The position numbers and the translations under genes were made by a program. The notes beneath the pieces are model-generated. The model ran no database searches. It had not been told where the DNA came from and saw nothing but the letters and a program-made list of their open reading frames with translations. Source: Colimorpha sp002372855 (GTDB lineage: Bacteria; Bacteroidota; Bacteroidia; Bacteroidales; P3). From it: a DNA stretch of 31,358 nt. Shown piece after piece: positions 22,556 through 31,303 of the stretch. Within the stretch, counting starts at the first letter, position 1; each line of letters begins with the position of its first letter. The stretch spans positions 1-31,358 of the forward strand of contig CAMOOR010000021.1 in NCBI GenBank assembly GCA_946621635.1. The letters run 5' to 3'.

Positions 22556-23665
22556 TCAATATGCAATGTTGTGCTGCGTGCACCATTTCTGGGCACCTCT
22601 GTGGCCCAGTTTGGCGGCGCGTTTGTAGTTGGCCTGTTCGCGTTTGGGTTGTTTCTGTTTGGCGTAGAGTTCGGCAATGCGGACGTAGGTCTCGGCGTCT
22701 TTCTTGTTGATTTCCACGGCGCGCTGGTAGTTGCGGATGGCTTTGCCGAATTCGCCCATTTCGGCGTAGGTGCGTCCCATGAGCCGGAACGACTCGCTCT
22801 GCCTGGGGTTGATGCGCGAGGCGGTGCGATACTGCGCGAGGGCTTCACGGTATTCGTCTTTGCTGAAATAGATGTCTCCCAAGCGGTTGTAGGCATGGAT
22901 GTAGGTGCTGTCGTATTTGATGACCGTTTCCAGGCACTCGATGGCGTTCTCTTTCTCGCCTTTGAGCAGGTAGGCCCAGCCCAGGCAGTAGATGAGCTTG
23001 ATGGAGTTGCGCTCCAGTTTGAGTCCTTTTTTGAGGGTGTTGATGGCCATGTCGTAGCTGTTGCGATAGCAGTACATAGTGCCGAGGTTGAAGTAGGCGT
23101 CGATGTTCTTCGGGTCGGCCTGTATGGCTTTGCGGAAGGTCTGAGTGGCCTCGTTGTCGTTGCCTTTGTAGAAGTAGATGATGCCTGTGACGTTGAGGGC
23201 GCGGGCCGACTTGGGGTCCTCGGCTTGGGCTTTGTGGGCCCAGGTGGAGGCGTTGGTGTAGCTCTCGTCGATGCAGTAGACCATGGCAAGCGATGCCATG
23301 GCCGAGGCGCGGAGGGCGCTGTCGGCGGGTGCGGAGAGTTCGATGGCCTTCTCGGCGGCTTTCTTGGCGCCTTCCCAGTCGCGTTGTTCGCAGAGACATT
23401 CGGCCAGGTGGCACATGGACGTGGCGCTGCTATCGGCTTTCCCCAACCAATGGGCGGCTTCGGCGAAGTGCTCCATGCGCTGCAGCAGGAGCCCCAGGTG
23501 CAGGCGGGCCTGCGCATTGGTGTCCACGGCCTCGCGATAGTAACCGACGGCAAGGTCGTTCAGCCCCTTGCTGTCGGCATTGAGGCCTTTCTCGAGGCTC
23601 CCCTGGGCGGTGGCACCCAGGGCGAGCATCGTGATACAGGCGGTGATGAGCAGTCGGCGCATCAT
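22556..23665 (-). CDS. Exported tetratricopeptide-repeat protein
   Basis: The 369-aa protein starts with a signal peptide (MMRRLLITACITMLALGATAQ) and consists of about nine TPR units of 34 residues from residue 22 on; examples are SARALNVTGIIYFYKGNDNEATQTFRKAIQADP and PRQSESFRLMGRTYAEMGEFGKAIRNYQRAVEIN. TPR arrays form helical solenoids for protein contacts, so it is probably a periplasmic scaffold. ATG codons 23665 and 23662 are both usable. It starts 4 bp after the valS stop and is probably cotranscribed with it. The partner is unknown. Confidence 0.88.
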   Translation of the reverse strand: MMRRLLITACITMLALGATAQGSLEKGLNADSKGLNDLAVGYYREAVDTNAQARLHLGLLLQRMEHFAEAAHWLGKADSSATSMCHLAECLCEQRDWEGAKKAAEKAIELSAPADSALRASAMASLAMVYCIDESYTNASTWAHKAQAEDPKSARALNVTGIIYFYKGNDNEATQTFRKAIQADPKNIDAYFNLGTMYCYRNSYDMAINTLKKGLKLERNSIKLIYCLGWAYLLKGEKENAIECLETVIKYDSTYIHAYNRLGDIYFSKDEYREALAQYRTASRINPRQSESFRLMGRTYAEMGEFGKAIRNYQRAVEINKKDAETYVRIAELYAKQKQPKREQANYKRAAKLGHRGAQKWCTQHNIAY

Positions 23666-23669
23666 GGTT

Positions 23670-26354
23670 TTATCCGAGGTTCTCGATTTGTGCTTTCAGG
23701 GCGGCAATCTTGGTTTCGGCATCGCGCTGTTTGTTGCGCTCTTTCTCGATGACGGCGGCCGGGGCCCCGTTGACGAACTTCTCGTTGGAGAGTTTTTTCA
23801 GCACACTGGCCAGGAAGCCTTCGGCGTACTTTAGTTCCTCGTTCAGTTTCTTCAGCTCGGCATCCTTGTCGACATTCTGGCTCATGGGCACGAAGCATTC
23901 GGTGGTGCCAATCATGAAGCTCAGAGCGCCGGCAGGTTTTTCGCTGACGGCTTCCACCTTGCCGACATTGGCCAGCTTGCGGATGATGCCCTCGAAGCGG
24001 GAGACCTGGAAGCGGTCGTCCTTGGCGATGTAGCTGACGTCGAGCGACTCCTTGGGCGAGAGGTTGCGGGTGTTGCGGATGTTGCGCACACCGGCGATGA
24101 CCTCGCGGGCGGTGTCGAACTCGTCGAGCATGCGCTGGTCGAAGAAGACGCTCGTGGGCATGTGCTGGTTCATGATGCTGTAGTTGGCATTGATGAAGGC
24201 GGCCTGCTCGTCGCTCTTGCCGAAGCCCTGCAGGATGTGCCATATCTCTTCGGTGACGAAGGGCATGAAGGGGTGCAGGATGAGCATCAGGCGGGAGAAG
24301 ATGCTGACGGTGGCCTCGTAGGTCTCGCGGTCGATGGGGGTGCCGTAGGCGGGCTTCACCATCTCCAGGAACCACGAGCAGAAGTCGTCCCACACCAGCT
24401 TGTAGCTGGCCATGAGGGCCTCGCTGAGGCGGTACTGCTCGAAGTCTTTCTCGATTTCCTCGAGCACCTGTGCCATGCGCTGTTCCATCCACAGAATGCT
24501 GGTCTCGTTCTCCTTGCTCTGCTGCTGGTCGCCGATTTGCCAGCCGGAGACCAGTCGCAGGGCGTTCCACATCTTGTTGCTGAAGTTGCGGCCCTGCTCG
24601 CAGATGGCCTCGTCGAAGGGGAGGTCGTTGCCGGCAGGGGCGGTGAGGAGCATGCCCATGCGGACGCCGTCGGCGCCGTATTTCTCAATGAGCTCGATGG
24701 GGTCGGGACTGTTGCCGAGGCTCTTGCTCATCTTGCGGCCCAGCTTGTCGCGCACGATGCCGGTGAAGTAGACGTTGTGGAAGGGGACATCCTTACGGTA
24801 TTCCTCGCCGGCCATGATCATGCGGGCCACCCAGAAGAAGATGATGTCGGGGGCGGTGATGAGGTCGGCGGTGGGGTAGTAGTATTTGATTTCGGGGTTG
24901 TCGGGGTTGCGGATGCCGTCGAAGAGCGAGATGGGCCAGAGCCAGGAGCTGAACCAAGTGTCCAGCACGTCCTCGTCCTGACGCAGGGCGCCGGTGTAGC
25001 CGTACTTTTCGGCGGCCACCTTGCGGGCCTCCTCCTCGTTGAGGGCCACGATGGTCTCCACGCGGCCGTCCTTCTCGATGTACCATGCCGGTATGCGCTG
25101 GCCCCACCACAGCTGGCGGCTGATGCACCAGTCTTTGATGTTCTCCAGCCAGTGGCGGTAGGTGTTTTTGAACTTGGTGGGGTGGAAGCGGATGGTGTCG
25201 TCCTCCACCACCTCGAGGGCGCGCTTGGCTATGCCTTCCATTTTGAGGAACCACTGGGCGCTGAGCTTGGGCTCGATGACGGCGTCGGTGCGCTCGCTGT
25301 GGCCCACCTTGTTGGTGTAGTCCTCTATCTTCTCGATGAGGCCGGCCTCCTCCAAGTCTTTGACAATCTGCTTACGGCAGGCGAAGCGGTCCATGCCGGC
25401 GTATTTGCCGCCATGCTCGTTGAGGGTGCCGTTGTCGTTGAAGATGTCGATGGACTCGAGGTTGTATTTCATGCCCAGATTGTAGTCGTTGATGTCGTGG
25501 GCGGGAGTAATCTTCAGGGCGCCGGTACCGAACTCGCGGTCCACGTATTCGTCCATGATGATGGGCACCACGCGACCCACGCCGGGCACGACGACTTTCT
25601 TGCCCTTGAGCCACTGGTAGCGCTCGTCCTCGGGGTGCACGCACACGGCGGTGTCGCCCATGATGGTCTCGGGACGGGTGGTGGCAACGACGATGTAGTC
25701 CTTTCCGGATATACCGGAATTTCCGGAAACTCCGGAGTCTTCAATATAGTAGCGGAGGTAGAACAGTTTGCCATGGCTTTCCTTGTAGATGACCTCCTCG
25801 TCGCTGACGGCTGTCAGGGCCTGGGGGTCCCAGTTGACCATGCGCACGCCGCGGTAGATGAGGCCTTTGTTGTAGAGGTCCACGAAGACGCGGATGACGC
25901 TCTCGTAGCGCACCTCGTCCATAGTGAATGCCGTGCGGTCCCAGTCGCAGCTTGCACCCAGTTTGCGCAGCTGTTTCAGGATGATGCCGCCGTGCTCCTC
26001 TTTCCATTCCCAGGCGTATTTCATGAATTCGTCGCGGCTGAGCGACCGTTTGTCGATACCGCGGTCGGCGAGCATCTTGACGACCTTGGCCTCGGTGGCG
26101 ATGCTGGCGTGGTCGGTGCCGGGCACCCAGCAGGCGTTCTTGCCCTGCATGCGGGCGCGGCGCACCAGCACGTCTTGAATGGTGTTGTTGAGCATGTGGC
26201 CCATGTGGAGCACTCCCGTCACGTTGGGCGGCGGAATCACCACGGTGTAGGGCACGCGGTGGTCGGGCTCCGAGTGGAAGAGTTTCTTGTCAAGCCAGAA
26301 CTGATACCATTTCTCCTCTATCTGCCGAGGGTCGTACTTAGATGCTAATTCCAT
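23670..26354 (-). CDS. valS: Valyl-tRNA synthetase
   Basis: The 894-aa class I synthetase charges tRNA-Val. It has HMGH (50-53, in PPPNVTGVLHMGHMLNN), KMSKS (541-545, GRKMSKSLGN), the editing domain with VVATTRPETIMGDTAV near 220-235, an anticodon-binding region and the C-terminal coiled coil (LKKLNEELKYAEGFLASVLKKLSNEKFVNGAPAAVIEKERNKQRDAETKIAALKAQIENL). Length is normal. An odd feature is an SGVSGNSGISG insert at residues 207-217, encoded by a 9-bp tandem repeat just before the editing-site segment; most family members have only a short turn there. Promoter and terminator elements lie at 26438-26488. Confidence 0.97.
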   Translation of the reverse strand: MELASKYDPRQIEEKWYQFWLDKKLFHSEPDHRVPYTVVIPPPNVTGVLHMGHMLNNTIQDVLVRRARMQGKNACWVPGTDHASIATEAKVVKMLADRGIDKRSLSRDEFMKYAWEWKEEHGGIILKQLRKLGASCDWDRTAFTMDEVRYESVIRVFVDLYNKGLIYRGVRMVNWDPQALTAVSDEEVIYKESHGKLFYLRYYIEDSGVSGNSGISGKDYIVVATTRPETIMGDTAVCVHPEDERYQWLKGKKVVVPGVGRVVPIIMDEYVDREFGTGALKITPAHDINDYNLGMKYNLESIDIFNDNGTLNEHGGKYAGMDRFACRKQIVKDLEEAGLIEKIEDYTNKVGHSERTDAVIEPKLSAQWFLKMEGIAKRALEVVEDDTIRFHPTKFKNTYRHWLENIKDWCISRQLWWGQRIPAWYIEKDGRVETIVALNEEEARKVAAEKYGYTGALRQDEDVLDTWFSSWLWPISLFDGIRNPDNPEIKYYYPTADLITAPDIIFFWVARMIMAGEEYRKDVPFHNVYFTGIVRDKLGRKMSKSLGNSPDPIELIEKYGADGVRMGMLLTAPAGNDLPFDEAICEQGRNFSNKMWNALRLVSGWQIGDQQQSKENETSILWMEQRMAQVLEEIEKDFEQYRLSEALMASYKLVWDDFCSWFLEMVKPAYGTPIDRETYEATVSIFSRLMLILHPFMPFVTEEIWHILQGFGKSDEQAAFINANYSIMNQHMPTSVFFDQRMLDEFDTAREVIAGVRNIRNTRNLSPKESLDVSYIAKDDRFQVSRFEGIIRKLANVGKVEAVSEKPAGALSFMIGTTECFVPMSQNVDKDAELKKLNEELKYAEGFLASVLKKLSNEKFVNGAPAAVIEKERNKQRDAETKIAALKAQIENLG
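25703..25738. repeat. 9-bp in-frame tandem repeat in valS
   Basis: Four successive 9-bp units, each with a CCGG core (TTCCGGATA, TACCGGAAT, TTCCGGAAA, CTCCGGAGT on the plus strand), encode the SG-x repeats (SGVSGNSGISG) in the editing domain. Copy-number change would keep frame. Confidence 0.85.
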
Positions 26355-26437
26355 AGTCTGTTTTAATTATTATATTCTATATATATTGCACTTATTCATA
26401 CACTTGTATTGTGTATGGCATATTGTATTGAGTGATG

Positions 26438-26445
26438 CAAATGTA
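26438..26445 (-). promoter_or_regulatory. Probable valS promoter -7 element
   Basis: On the minus strand TACATTTG (26438-26445) fits TAnnTTTG, 84 bp before the valS ATG. A -33 TTG is seen only about 22 bp away (26468-26470), inside the terminator stem of the upstream gene, so spacing is poor. Confidence 0.5.
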
Positions 26446-26488
26446 CGAAAAAAAATCGGATTGCACACAATTATTTGTATGCAATCCG
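26446..26488 (-). terminator. Intrinsic terminator after the small outer-membrane-like gene
   Basis: CGGATTGCACACAA (26457-26470) and TTGTATGCAATCCG (26475-26488) pair with one mismatch around a 4-nt loop. On the minus strand the stem is followed by ATTTTTTTT (26448-26456). It lies 41 bp past the stop codon at 26529 and directly abuts the valS -7 element. Confidence 0.85.
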
Positions 26489-26528
26489 AAAAAAGGCTTC
26501 TTTACAACTGGATGCCAGTCTGTTGGAC

Positions 26529-27107
26529 TTATCTCCTGACGGCCTTGCGCTCGTCGGCCCATTTCTGTACTTTCTCAGTGGCTTTGTCCCTGTTGTAGGG
26601 GATGGAGAATCCGATGCCGAAGTTCAGGCCGTTCAGCTCTTTGAACTTGGGAACAATCTCGTAGCCCAGCGAGAAGTGTACCATGTATACGTTCACCACA
26701 ATCGACGGCGCCAGGGTGAAGTAGGTGTTGCTCTCTTTCACCCAGTTTGTCCCGTCCTCGGTGGTGACGTCCTTGGTTTTGTCGATGCCCATCACCAGCA
26801 TCGGGCGGAACGACACGGCGCCCCAGCCGGTGATGTCCTTGTCGAAGTTGTAGCCTATCCATCCGAAACGCAGCGACCATGTAGGCTCGCGGTATTCGGT
26901 GGCCGAGATGTCGTACCTTTTGCCATCCTCGGCAAATCCCATCGAGAGGAACGAGCCGCCCGCCAGCGAGAAGCCGTAGGGGTAGCCCGGCTGGTACGAG
27001 TATCCGACCATCTTCAACCATTCGTGGCTGAGGTTCAGAATGTTCGACTGTGCGCTGCCCACCATCGTGGCGGCCAGCATGACAACGAGAATAATGCTTT
27101 TTTTCAT
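26529..27107 (-). CDS. Small exported outer-membrane-like protein
   Basis: The 192-aa protein has a signal peptide (MKKSIILVVMLAATMVGSAQ) and beta-rich, aromatic segments with alternating polarity (WSLRFGWIGYNFDKDITGWGAVSFRPMLVMGI, YFTLAPSIVVNVYMVHFSLGYEIVPKF, LNFGIGFSIPYNRD). This suggests a small eight-strand-type outer-membrane barrel. The end (KATEKVQKWADERKAVRR) is a basic helix rather than the usual aromatic closing strand, so a soluble periplasmic beta protein is also possible. No family is recognised. It lies 25 bp after the rhomboid gene and ends at a strong terminator. Confidence 0.72.
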   Translation of the reverse strand: MKKSIILVVMLAATMVGSAQSNILNLSHEWLKMVGYSYQPGYPYGFSLAGGSFLSMGFAEDGKRYDISATEYREPTWSLRFGWIGYNFDKDITGWGAVSFRPMLVMGIDKTKDVTTEDGTNWVKESNTYFTLAPSIVVNVYMVHFSLGYEIVPKFKELNGLNFGIGFSIPYNRDKATEKVQKWADERKAVRR

Positions 27108-27132
27108 GTGTTATTATTTTTTGTTGGTGATT

Positions 27133-27741
27133 TTAGAATCGGGAGAACGGGTGCTTGCGCCACCACATGATGAGCAGGAACCCGATGAGCATGCCGCCCA
27201 GGTGGGCGAAGTGGGCCACGCCGTCGTAGGAATAGAAAATGCCCTGCAGCAGCTCGATGACAATCATGCCCGTCACAAACCACTTGGTCTTGATGGGCAT
27301 CAGGAAGTAGAGGTATATGTATTCGTTTGGGAAGGTCATGCCGAAGGCCAGCAGCAGGCCGTACACCGCCGCCGAGGCACCCACGGTGATGTGCAGCCCC
27401 GGCAGGAGCATGTAGAGCAGACCTGCCCCTATGCCGCAGGCCAGGTAGTAGGTCAGGAACCTCTTCGTTCCCCAGAAGTTCTCCATGGCTGCTCCGAACA
27501 TCCACAGGTTGAACATATTGAAGAATATATGACTCAGGTTGGCATGCATGAACATGTAGCTCAGCGGTTGCCAAAGATGGAAGTTGCCCGACTGCAGGCT
27601 GAACAGGGCCAGAATGTTGCCCAGATAGATGCCCTGCCTCTGCAGCACATAGTCGGCGCCAAAGACCAGGACGTTGATGATAAGCAGGTGTTTCACTGCC
27701 GGAGGCAGCAGGCTGAAGCCTTGGGGTTGGTATTGTGCCAT
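27133..27741 (-). CDS. Rhomboid-family intramembrane serine protease
   Basis: The 202-aa protein has six membrane helices. The catalytic serine is in GASAAVYG (Ser123) and the catalytic histidine in AHLGGML (His180); the HxxxN motif that stabilises the oxyanion is H71-IFF-N75, preceded by FMHANLSH. It cleaves membrane proteins within or near the bilayer; substrates are unknown. ATG 27741 was chosen because it puts a short polar N-terminus before the first helix. It lies 5 bp downstream of mutL and so is probably cotranscribed with it. Confidence 0.94.
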   Translation of the reverse strand: MAQYQPQGFSLLPPAVKHLLIINVLVFGADYVLQRQGIYLGNILALFSLQSGNFHLWQPLSYMFMHANLSHIFFNMFNLWMFGAAMENFWGTKRFLTYYLACGIGAGLLYMLLPGLHITVGASAAVYGLLLAFGMTFPNEYIYLYFLMPIKTKWFVTGMIVIELLQGIFYSYDGVAHFAHLGGMLIGFLLIMWWRKHPFSRF

Positions 27742-27746
27742 GGTGT

Positions 27747-29528
27747 CTATTTTAGTATTTCTTCGGGTTTGACAACGGTGATGATTCTTTTGCCGCTGGG
27801 CGAGGTCTCGGGCATGGGGCAGGAGAACAGGTCGGCCACCAGCTGCTGCATCTCCTCCTGGCCGAGCACGGTGCCGGCCTTGACGGCCATCTGGCGTGCC
27901 AGCGAGGCGCAGAGGGTCTGCGTGCGGTTGCTGTATTTCTGCAGGGTGGAGCTCTTGTAGTCGGTCAGTATGCTGTCGAAACTCCCCTGCAGCTCGCTCT
28001 CTTTCATGTCGGCAGGTGTGGCCGTGACCACAAAGGTGCATTGCCCGACGGGGTCGATGGCGAAGCCGTATTCCCGCAGGTCGGGCAGCAGCTCGCCGAA
28101 GAGCTCCGCGTCGGCTGCCGAGAACTGGCAGTTCACCGGGAAGAGCAGCGCCTGCGACGTCGGCGCCAGGCTGGCCTGCTGCGTGAGGCGTTCATACAGC
28201 ACGCGCTCGTGCGCACGCTGCTGGTCGATGATGGCCAGGCCCGACGACAGCGAGGTGACTATGTAGCGCCCCTGCACCTGCAGGCAGCTGTTGGCGGGGA
28301 GCGACGGCGTCGGGGCGGGGGCGAGCGGTATCGAAAGCATGTTCGTGTCGTCGCCCAAGGGGATGGTGTCCGCCATCGCATCCTTCTCGCTCCGCTTCGT
28401 TCCCTTGTCGTTCCCTTTCGCCCCTGCAAACGGGTTGTAGTCGGGGTTGTAGCTGATTCGCGGCGCCGGAGGCACATAGCCTTTCGGCGCGGGCGGTATG
28501 TTGAACTCCTCCGGCGTGTCGAATTCCAGCTCCGTGGCCAGGGTGAACTGCCCCAGGGCTTTCTTCACCGCCGACCGCAGGATGGCGAACATGGCGTGCT
28601 CGTCGACGAATTTCACCTCGGTCTTCGTCGGATGGATGTTGATGTCGATGCGGGCGGGGTCCACCTGCAGGCCAATGAAGTAGCTGGGGTAGGAGTGGTC
28701 CGGCAGCAGGTCGCTGTAGGCCTTCTCCACCGCCGCGCTCAACGCCGGATGCTTGATGAAACGGCCGTTGACGAAGAGGTACTGCTCGCCGCGCGTCTTG
28801 CGGGCATAGTCCGGTTTGCCGACGAAGCCTTTGATTTTCACTATGTCTGTCTCTTCCTCCACATTGAAGAAACGCTCCTTGTAGTGGTTGCCGTACAGGC
28901 CGGCGATGCGCTGCAGCATGCTGCCCGCCTGAAGGTCGTAGAGCAGGCGGCCGTTGCTGGTCAGGCTGAAGCCCAGGTCGTAGTGTATCAGCGTCACGCG
29001 GCGGAACACCTCCTCGATGTGGCTCAGCTCCACGCTGTCCTTCTTCAGGAAGTTCCTTCGCGCCGGCACATTGAAGAAGAGGTTCTTCACCGCCAGCGAC
29101 GTCCCCGGCGCACAGGCCATGGGCTGCTGGCCGACAATCTGCGACCCCTCGATCACCACCTGCGTGCCCAACTCGCTGTCGTGCATGCGCGTGCGGAGTT
29201 CCACCTGCGCAATGGCCGCTATCGAGGCCAGGGCCTCGCCCCGGAACCCCATGGTCTGGATGGCGAAGAGGTCGTCGGCACGGTGTATCTTGCTCGTGGC
29301 GTGGCGCTCGAAGCACAGGCGTGCGTCGCTGTCGCTCATGCCGCAGCCGTTGTCCACCACCTGTATGAGGGTCCGCCCGGCATCCTTCACCACCAGGTCG
29401 ATCTGGGTGGCGCCGGCGTCCATGGCGTTCTCCAGCAGCTCCTTGACGGCGCTGGCGGGGCGGTCCACCACCTCGCCGGCCGCTATCTGGTTGGCCACGC
29501 TGTCGGGCAGTATGTTGATGATATCCAT
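27747..29528 (-). CDS. mutL: DNA mismatch repair protein MutL
   Basis: The 593-aa protein couples MutS mismatch recognition to strand excision. Its N-terminal GHKL ATPase has ELLENAMDAGA (30-40), DNGCGM (59-64) and GFRGEALASI (94-103). A Pro/Ala-rich linker (about 365-420) leads to the dimerising C-terminal domain. There the endonuclease-type motif reads DQQRAHERVLYE (435-446), with Gln437 and Arg438 in place of the His and Ala of the canonical DQHA(x)2E(x)4E, and the later region is SCPMPETSPSGKRI instead of the CPHGRP type. Latent nicking activity is thus uncertain. ATG 29528 is the canonical start; the upstream frame runs into the 10-bp repeat hairpin. Confidence 0.96.
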   Translation of the reverse strand: MDIINILPDSVANQIAAGEVVDRPASAVKELLENAMDAGATQIDLVVKDAGRTLIQVVDNGCGMSDSDARLCFERHATSKIHRADDLFAIQTMGFRGEALASIAAIAQVELRTRMHDSELGTQVVIEGSQIVGQQPMACAPGTSLAVKNLFFNVPARRNFLKKDSVELSHIEEVFRRVTLIHYDLGFSLTSNGRLLYDLQAGSMLQRIAGLYGNHYKERFFNVEEETDIVKIKGFVGKPDYARKTRGEQYLFVNGRFIKHPALSAAVEKAYSDLLPDHSYPSYFIGLQVDPARIDINIHPTKTEVKFVDEHAMFAILRSAVKKALGQFTLATELEFDTPEEFNIPPAPKGYVPPAPRISYNPDYNPFAGAKGNDKGTKRSEKDAMADTIPLGDDTNMLSIPLAPAPTPSLPANSCLQVQGRYIVTSLSSGLAIIDQQRAHERVLYERLTQQASLAPTSQALLFPVNCQFSAADAELFGELLPDLREYGFAIDPVGQCTFVVTATPADMKESELQGSFDSILTDYKSSTLQKYSNRTQTLCASLARQMAVKAGTVLGQEEMQQLVADLFSCPMPETSPSGKRIITVVKPEEILK

Positions 29529-29550
29529 TCGTTCTGTGTGTTTTGTTCTT

Positions 29551-29675
29551 TTGGGGAGTGAAGGGGAGTGAGAGGGAGTGAGGGGGAGTGAAAGGACAAA
29601 TGTTGACGACGGTACTAATGTCCTTTCACTCCCTTTCACTCCCTTTCACTCCCTCTCACTCCTTTTCACTCCTTT
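29551..29675. repeat. 10-bp tandem array folding into a long hairpin
   Basis: Four 10-bp units of GGAGTGAAGG type (29551-29590) and AAAGGACA (29591-29598) face TGTCCTTT (29619-29626) and about five units of CACTCCCTTT type (to 29675). The arms are near-complementary and surround a 20-nt loop. The right arm runs into the preceding gene: its last codons and TGA stop at 29656 are made of repeat units. In the minus-strand transcript it lies between the thioredoxin-like gene and mutL. Confidence 0.85.
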
Positions 29676-31098
29676 TCTCGTAGTCGTCCAGGAACCCCAT
29701 CAGGTTCTTCACGGGGATGGTCTTGTTCATGATGATGTCGCGCCGCTGGTTGAGGATGATCATCGTCGGGGCGCCATGCACGTTGTAGGCCTCCTGGTAG
29801 TCGATGTTGACGTTCGGCCCGCCGACGTTCACCCAGCGGAAGTCGTGCTCTTTCACATATTTCTTCCACTTCGGCACGTCGCTCTCGTAGCCCACGGCGT
29901 AGACCTCGAAGCGCTTCTCGCCCTTGGCCACCATGTCGTCGTAGAGCTTCTTCAGCTCCTCGCTCTGCTCCTGGCAGTGGTGGCAGTCGGGGTCCCAGAA
30001 CCACAGCACGACGTAGGGGGTGGGGAAGCGGTGGCTGCTGATCCAGTCGTCGGGATTCGTGCTCTGGTTCGTGTCGGCCATCCACAGCTCCTGGCCGTGG
30101 GCGCCGATGAGGCTCTGCTTGATGCGGTTGTAGTTGTAGCGCATATTGGTCAGCGTCCCCGGCAGGGCCCAGGGGCAGCGCCCTTTGAGGTAGTACTCGC
30201 TCGCCAGGTGGCACCACACGGCGTCCCACCCGATGTTGCGCGTCGAACGGTAGTAGCGCGGCTCTATGTGGTCGAACACATAGCGCAGCATCGCCGTGTC
30301 GTCGCCGATGCGCGCCGCCAGGCGGTCGATCTCCTTGATGATGGTGTCGCTGTCGGCATGGTAGAGCTGGCCGAAGAAGAAGTAGTTCAGCTTCTTGAAG
30401 AGGTCGGGGCTGTACTTCAGGTACTGGAACCTCGCCTTGCCGCTCTTCATGCGCCAGTCCGCGCTCTGGTCGTCGAAGTAGCGGTCCCAGTAGTGCGTGC
30501 GGAAGTAGTAGGGTTTGTCCTTCACCGTGTCCGGCACGTGGGCGTCGTCGAAGAAGTTCACCAGGTCGAAGAACAGCTGCGGCTTCTTTGGGTGGCGCGC
30601 CTCGTTGTCGTAGGCCTTCATCTCGTCCAGCAGGGCCTGATCCTCTTTCTCGGCCTGCTCCTTGGTGACGGCGTTCTTCTTGCGCAGGTCTATCGCCTCG
30701 CGGCGCTTCTTGGCCTCGCTCCAGGTGGCCATGTAGGCGAACATCTGGCTGTTGGCCTCGCTGCCCTTCACCTTCACCGTCGTCGGCGTCAGCTTCTCGT
30801 CGGCCGTGATGCTGAACAGGCGGCTGTCGTCGATGGCGAAGTCGCCGATGGCCTTCTCGCCGTCCTGGTGCACCAGGGCGTAGATGCCGCGCTCCCACGT
30901 GCGCTTGCCTTTGAAGACGAAGCTGCCGTCCTTGCCCACACGCGCCGAGTCCATCAGCTGCAGTTGGTCGCGGTAGTGGCGGGCGATGTACAGCATGCTG
31001 TCTTTCAGCCCTTCCAGCTTGAAGGTTATCTTGTACGTCTGCGCTCCGGCACCCATGGCGGCACCGAGCATCAGCGCGAATATCAACGTGCGTTTCAT
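29656..31098 (-). CDS. Exported thioredoxin-like protein (DUF4369/DUF5106-type) with CHHC motif
   Basis: The 480-aa protein has a signal peptide (MKRTLIFALMLGAAMGAGAQ), an N-terminal beta domain of about 100 residues (YKITFKLEGLKDSMLYIARHY..., DUF4369-like), and a long helical middle part (about 110-335, DUF5106-like, with many Lys/Glu/Asp). The C-terminal thioredoxin domain has VVLWFWDPDCHHCQEQSEEL (Cys372-His-His-Cys375) and a GAPTMIIL cis-Pro loop. A CxxC with two histidines is unusual and should affect redox potential. Such proteins are common in the Bacteroidetes periplasm and may handle disulfides. Its last residues (KRSEKE) and stop are made of the 10-bp repeat. It heads the transcript with mutL. 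Confidence 0.88.
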   Translation of the reverse strand: MKRTLIFALMLGAAMGAGAQTYKITFKLEGLKDSMLYIARHYRDQLQLMDSARVGKDGSFVFKGKRTWERGIYALVHQDGEKAIGDFAIDDSRLFSITADEKLTPTTVKVKGSEANSQMFAYMATWSEAKKRREAIDLRKKNAVTKEQAEKEDQALLDEMKAYDNEARHPKKPQLFFDLVNFFDDAHVPDTVKDKPYYFRTHYWDRYFDDQSADWRMKSGKARFQYLKYSPDLFKKLNYFFFGQLYHADSDTIIKEIDRLAARIGDDTAMLRYVFDHIEPRYYRSTRNIGWDAVWCHLASEYYLKGRCPWALPGTLTNMRYNYNRIKQSLIGAHGQELWMADTNQSTNPDDWISSHRFPTPYVVLWFWDPDCHHCQEQSEELKKLYDDMVAKGEKRFEVYAVGYESDVPKWKKYVKEHDFRWVNVGGPNVNIDYQEAYNVHGAPTMIILNQRRDIIMNKTIPVKNLMGFLDDYEKRSEKE

Positions 31099-31230
31099 CC
31101 CTTTTGATTTAGAATTTTAATACATAAAAACGCCCAATCCTCCATTTTATTGTATCCCCCGCAAAAATGTTGAAAACTTTTTTCCCGCCGCCCCGTTCCG
31201 CCCCACGCAACCCCCACGCCCGCCCCCCAC

Positions 31231-31303
31231 TGTAGAGACGTGGCATGCCGCGTCTCCCTGACAACGCTGCTAACCGGGAGACGCAGCATGCCGCGTCTCT
31301 ACA
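31231..31303. repeat. Paired GAGACG-GCATGC-CGTCTC palindromes
   Basis: Two copies of a palindromic unit, TGTAGAGACGTGGCATGCCG and then CGTCTCC (31231-31257), and GGGAGACGCAGCATGCCGCG then TCTCTACA (31276-31303), are arranged head to head around an 18-bp gap. Each is self-complementary and the outer ends TGTAGAGACG/CGTCTCTACA pair with each other. It is a REP/MITE-like module of a kind found in several bacterial phyla. Confidence 0.8.

Noticed and set aside
24162..26348. 728-codon open frame opposite valS
   Set aside because: It is antisense to a clearly real synthetase; the GC-rich third positions of the host gene remove stops on the other strand. The His/Val/Gly/Ala-rich translation has no domain.
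28041..31107. Two frames of about 506-509 codons antisense to mutL and the thioredoxin-like gene
   Set aside because: Both lie opposite motif-bearing genes and are explained by codon bias.
31095..31289. 64-codon minus-strand frame upstream of the thioredoxin-like gene
   Set aside because: It is composed largely of the palindromic repeat and a promoter region and has no recognisable features.
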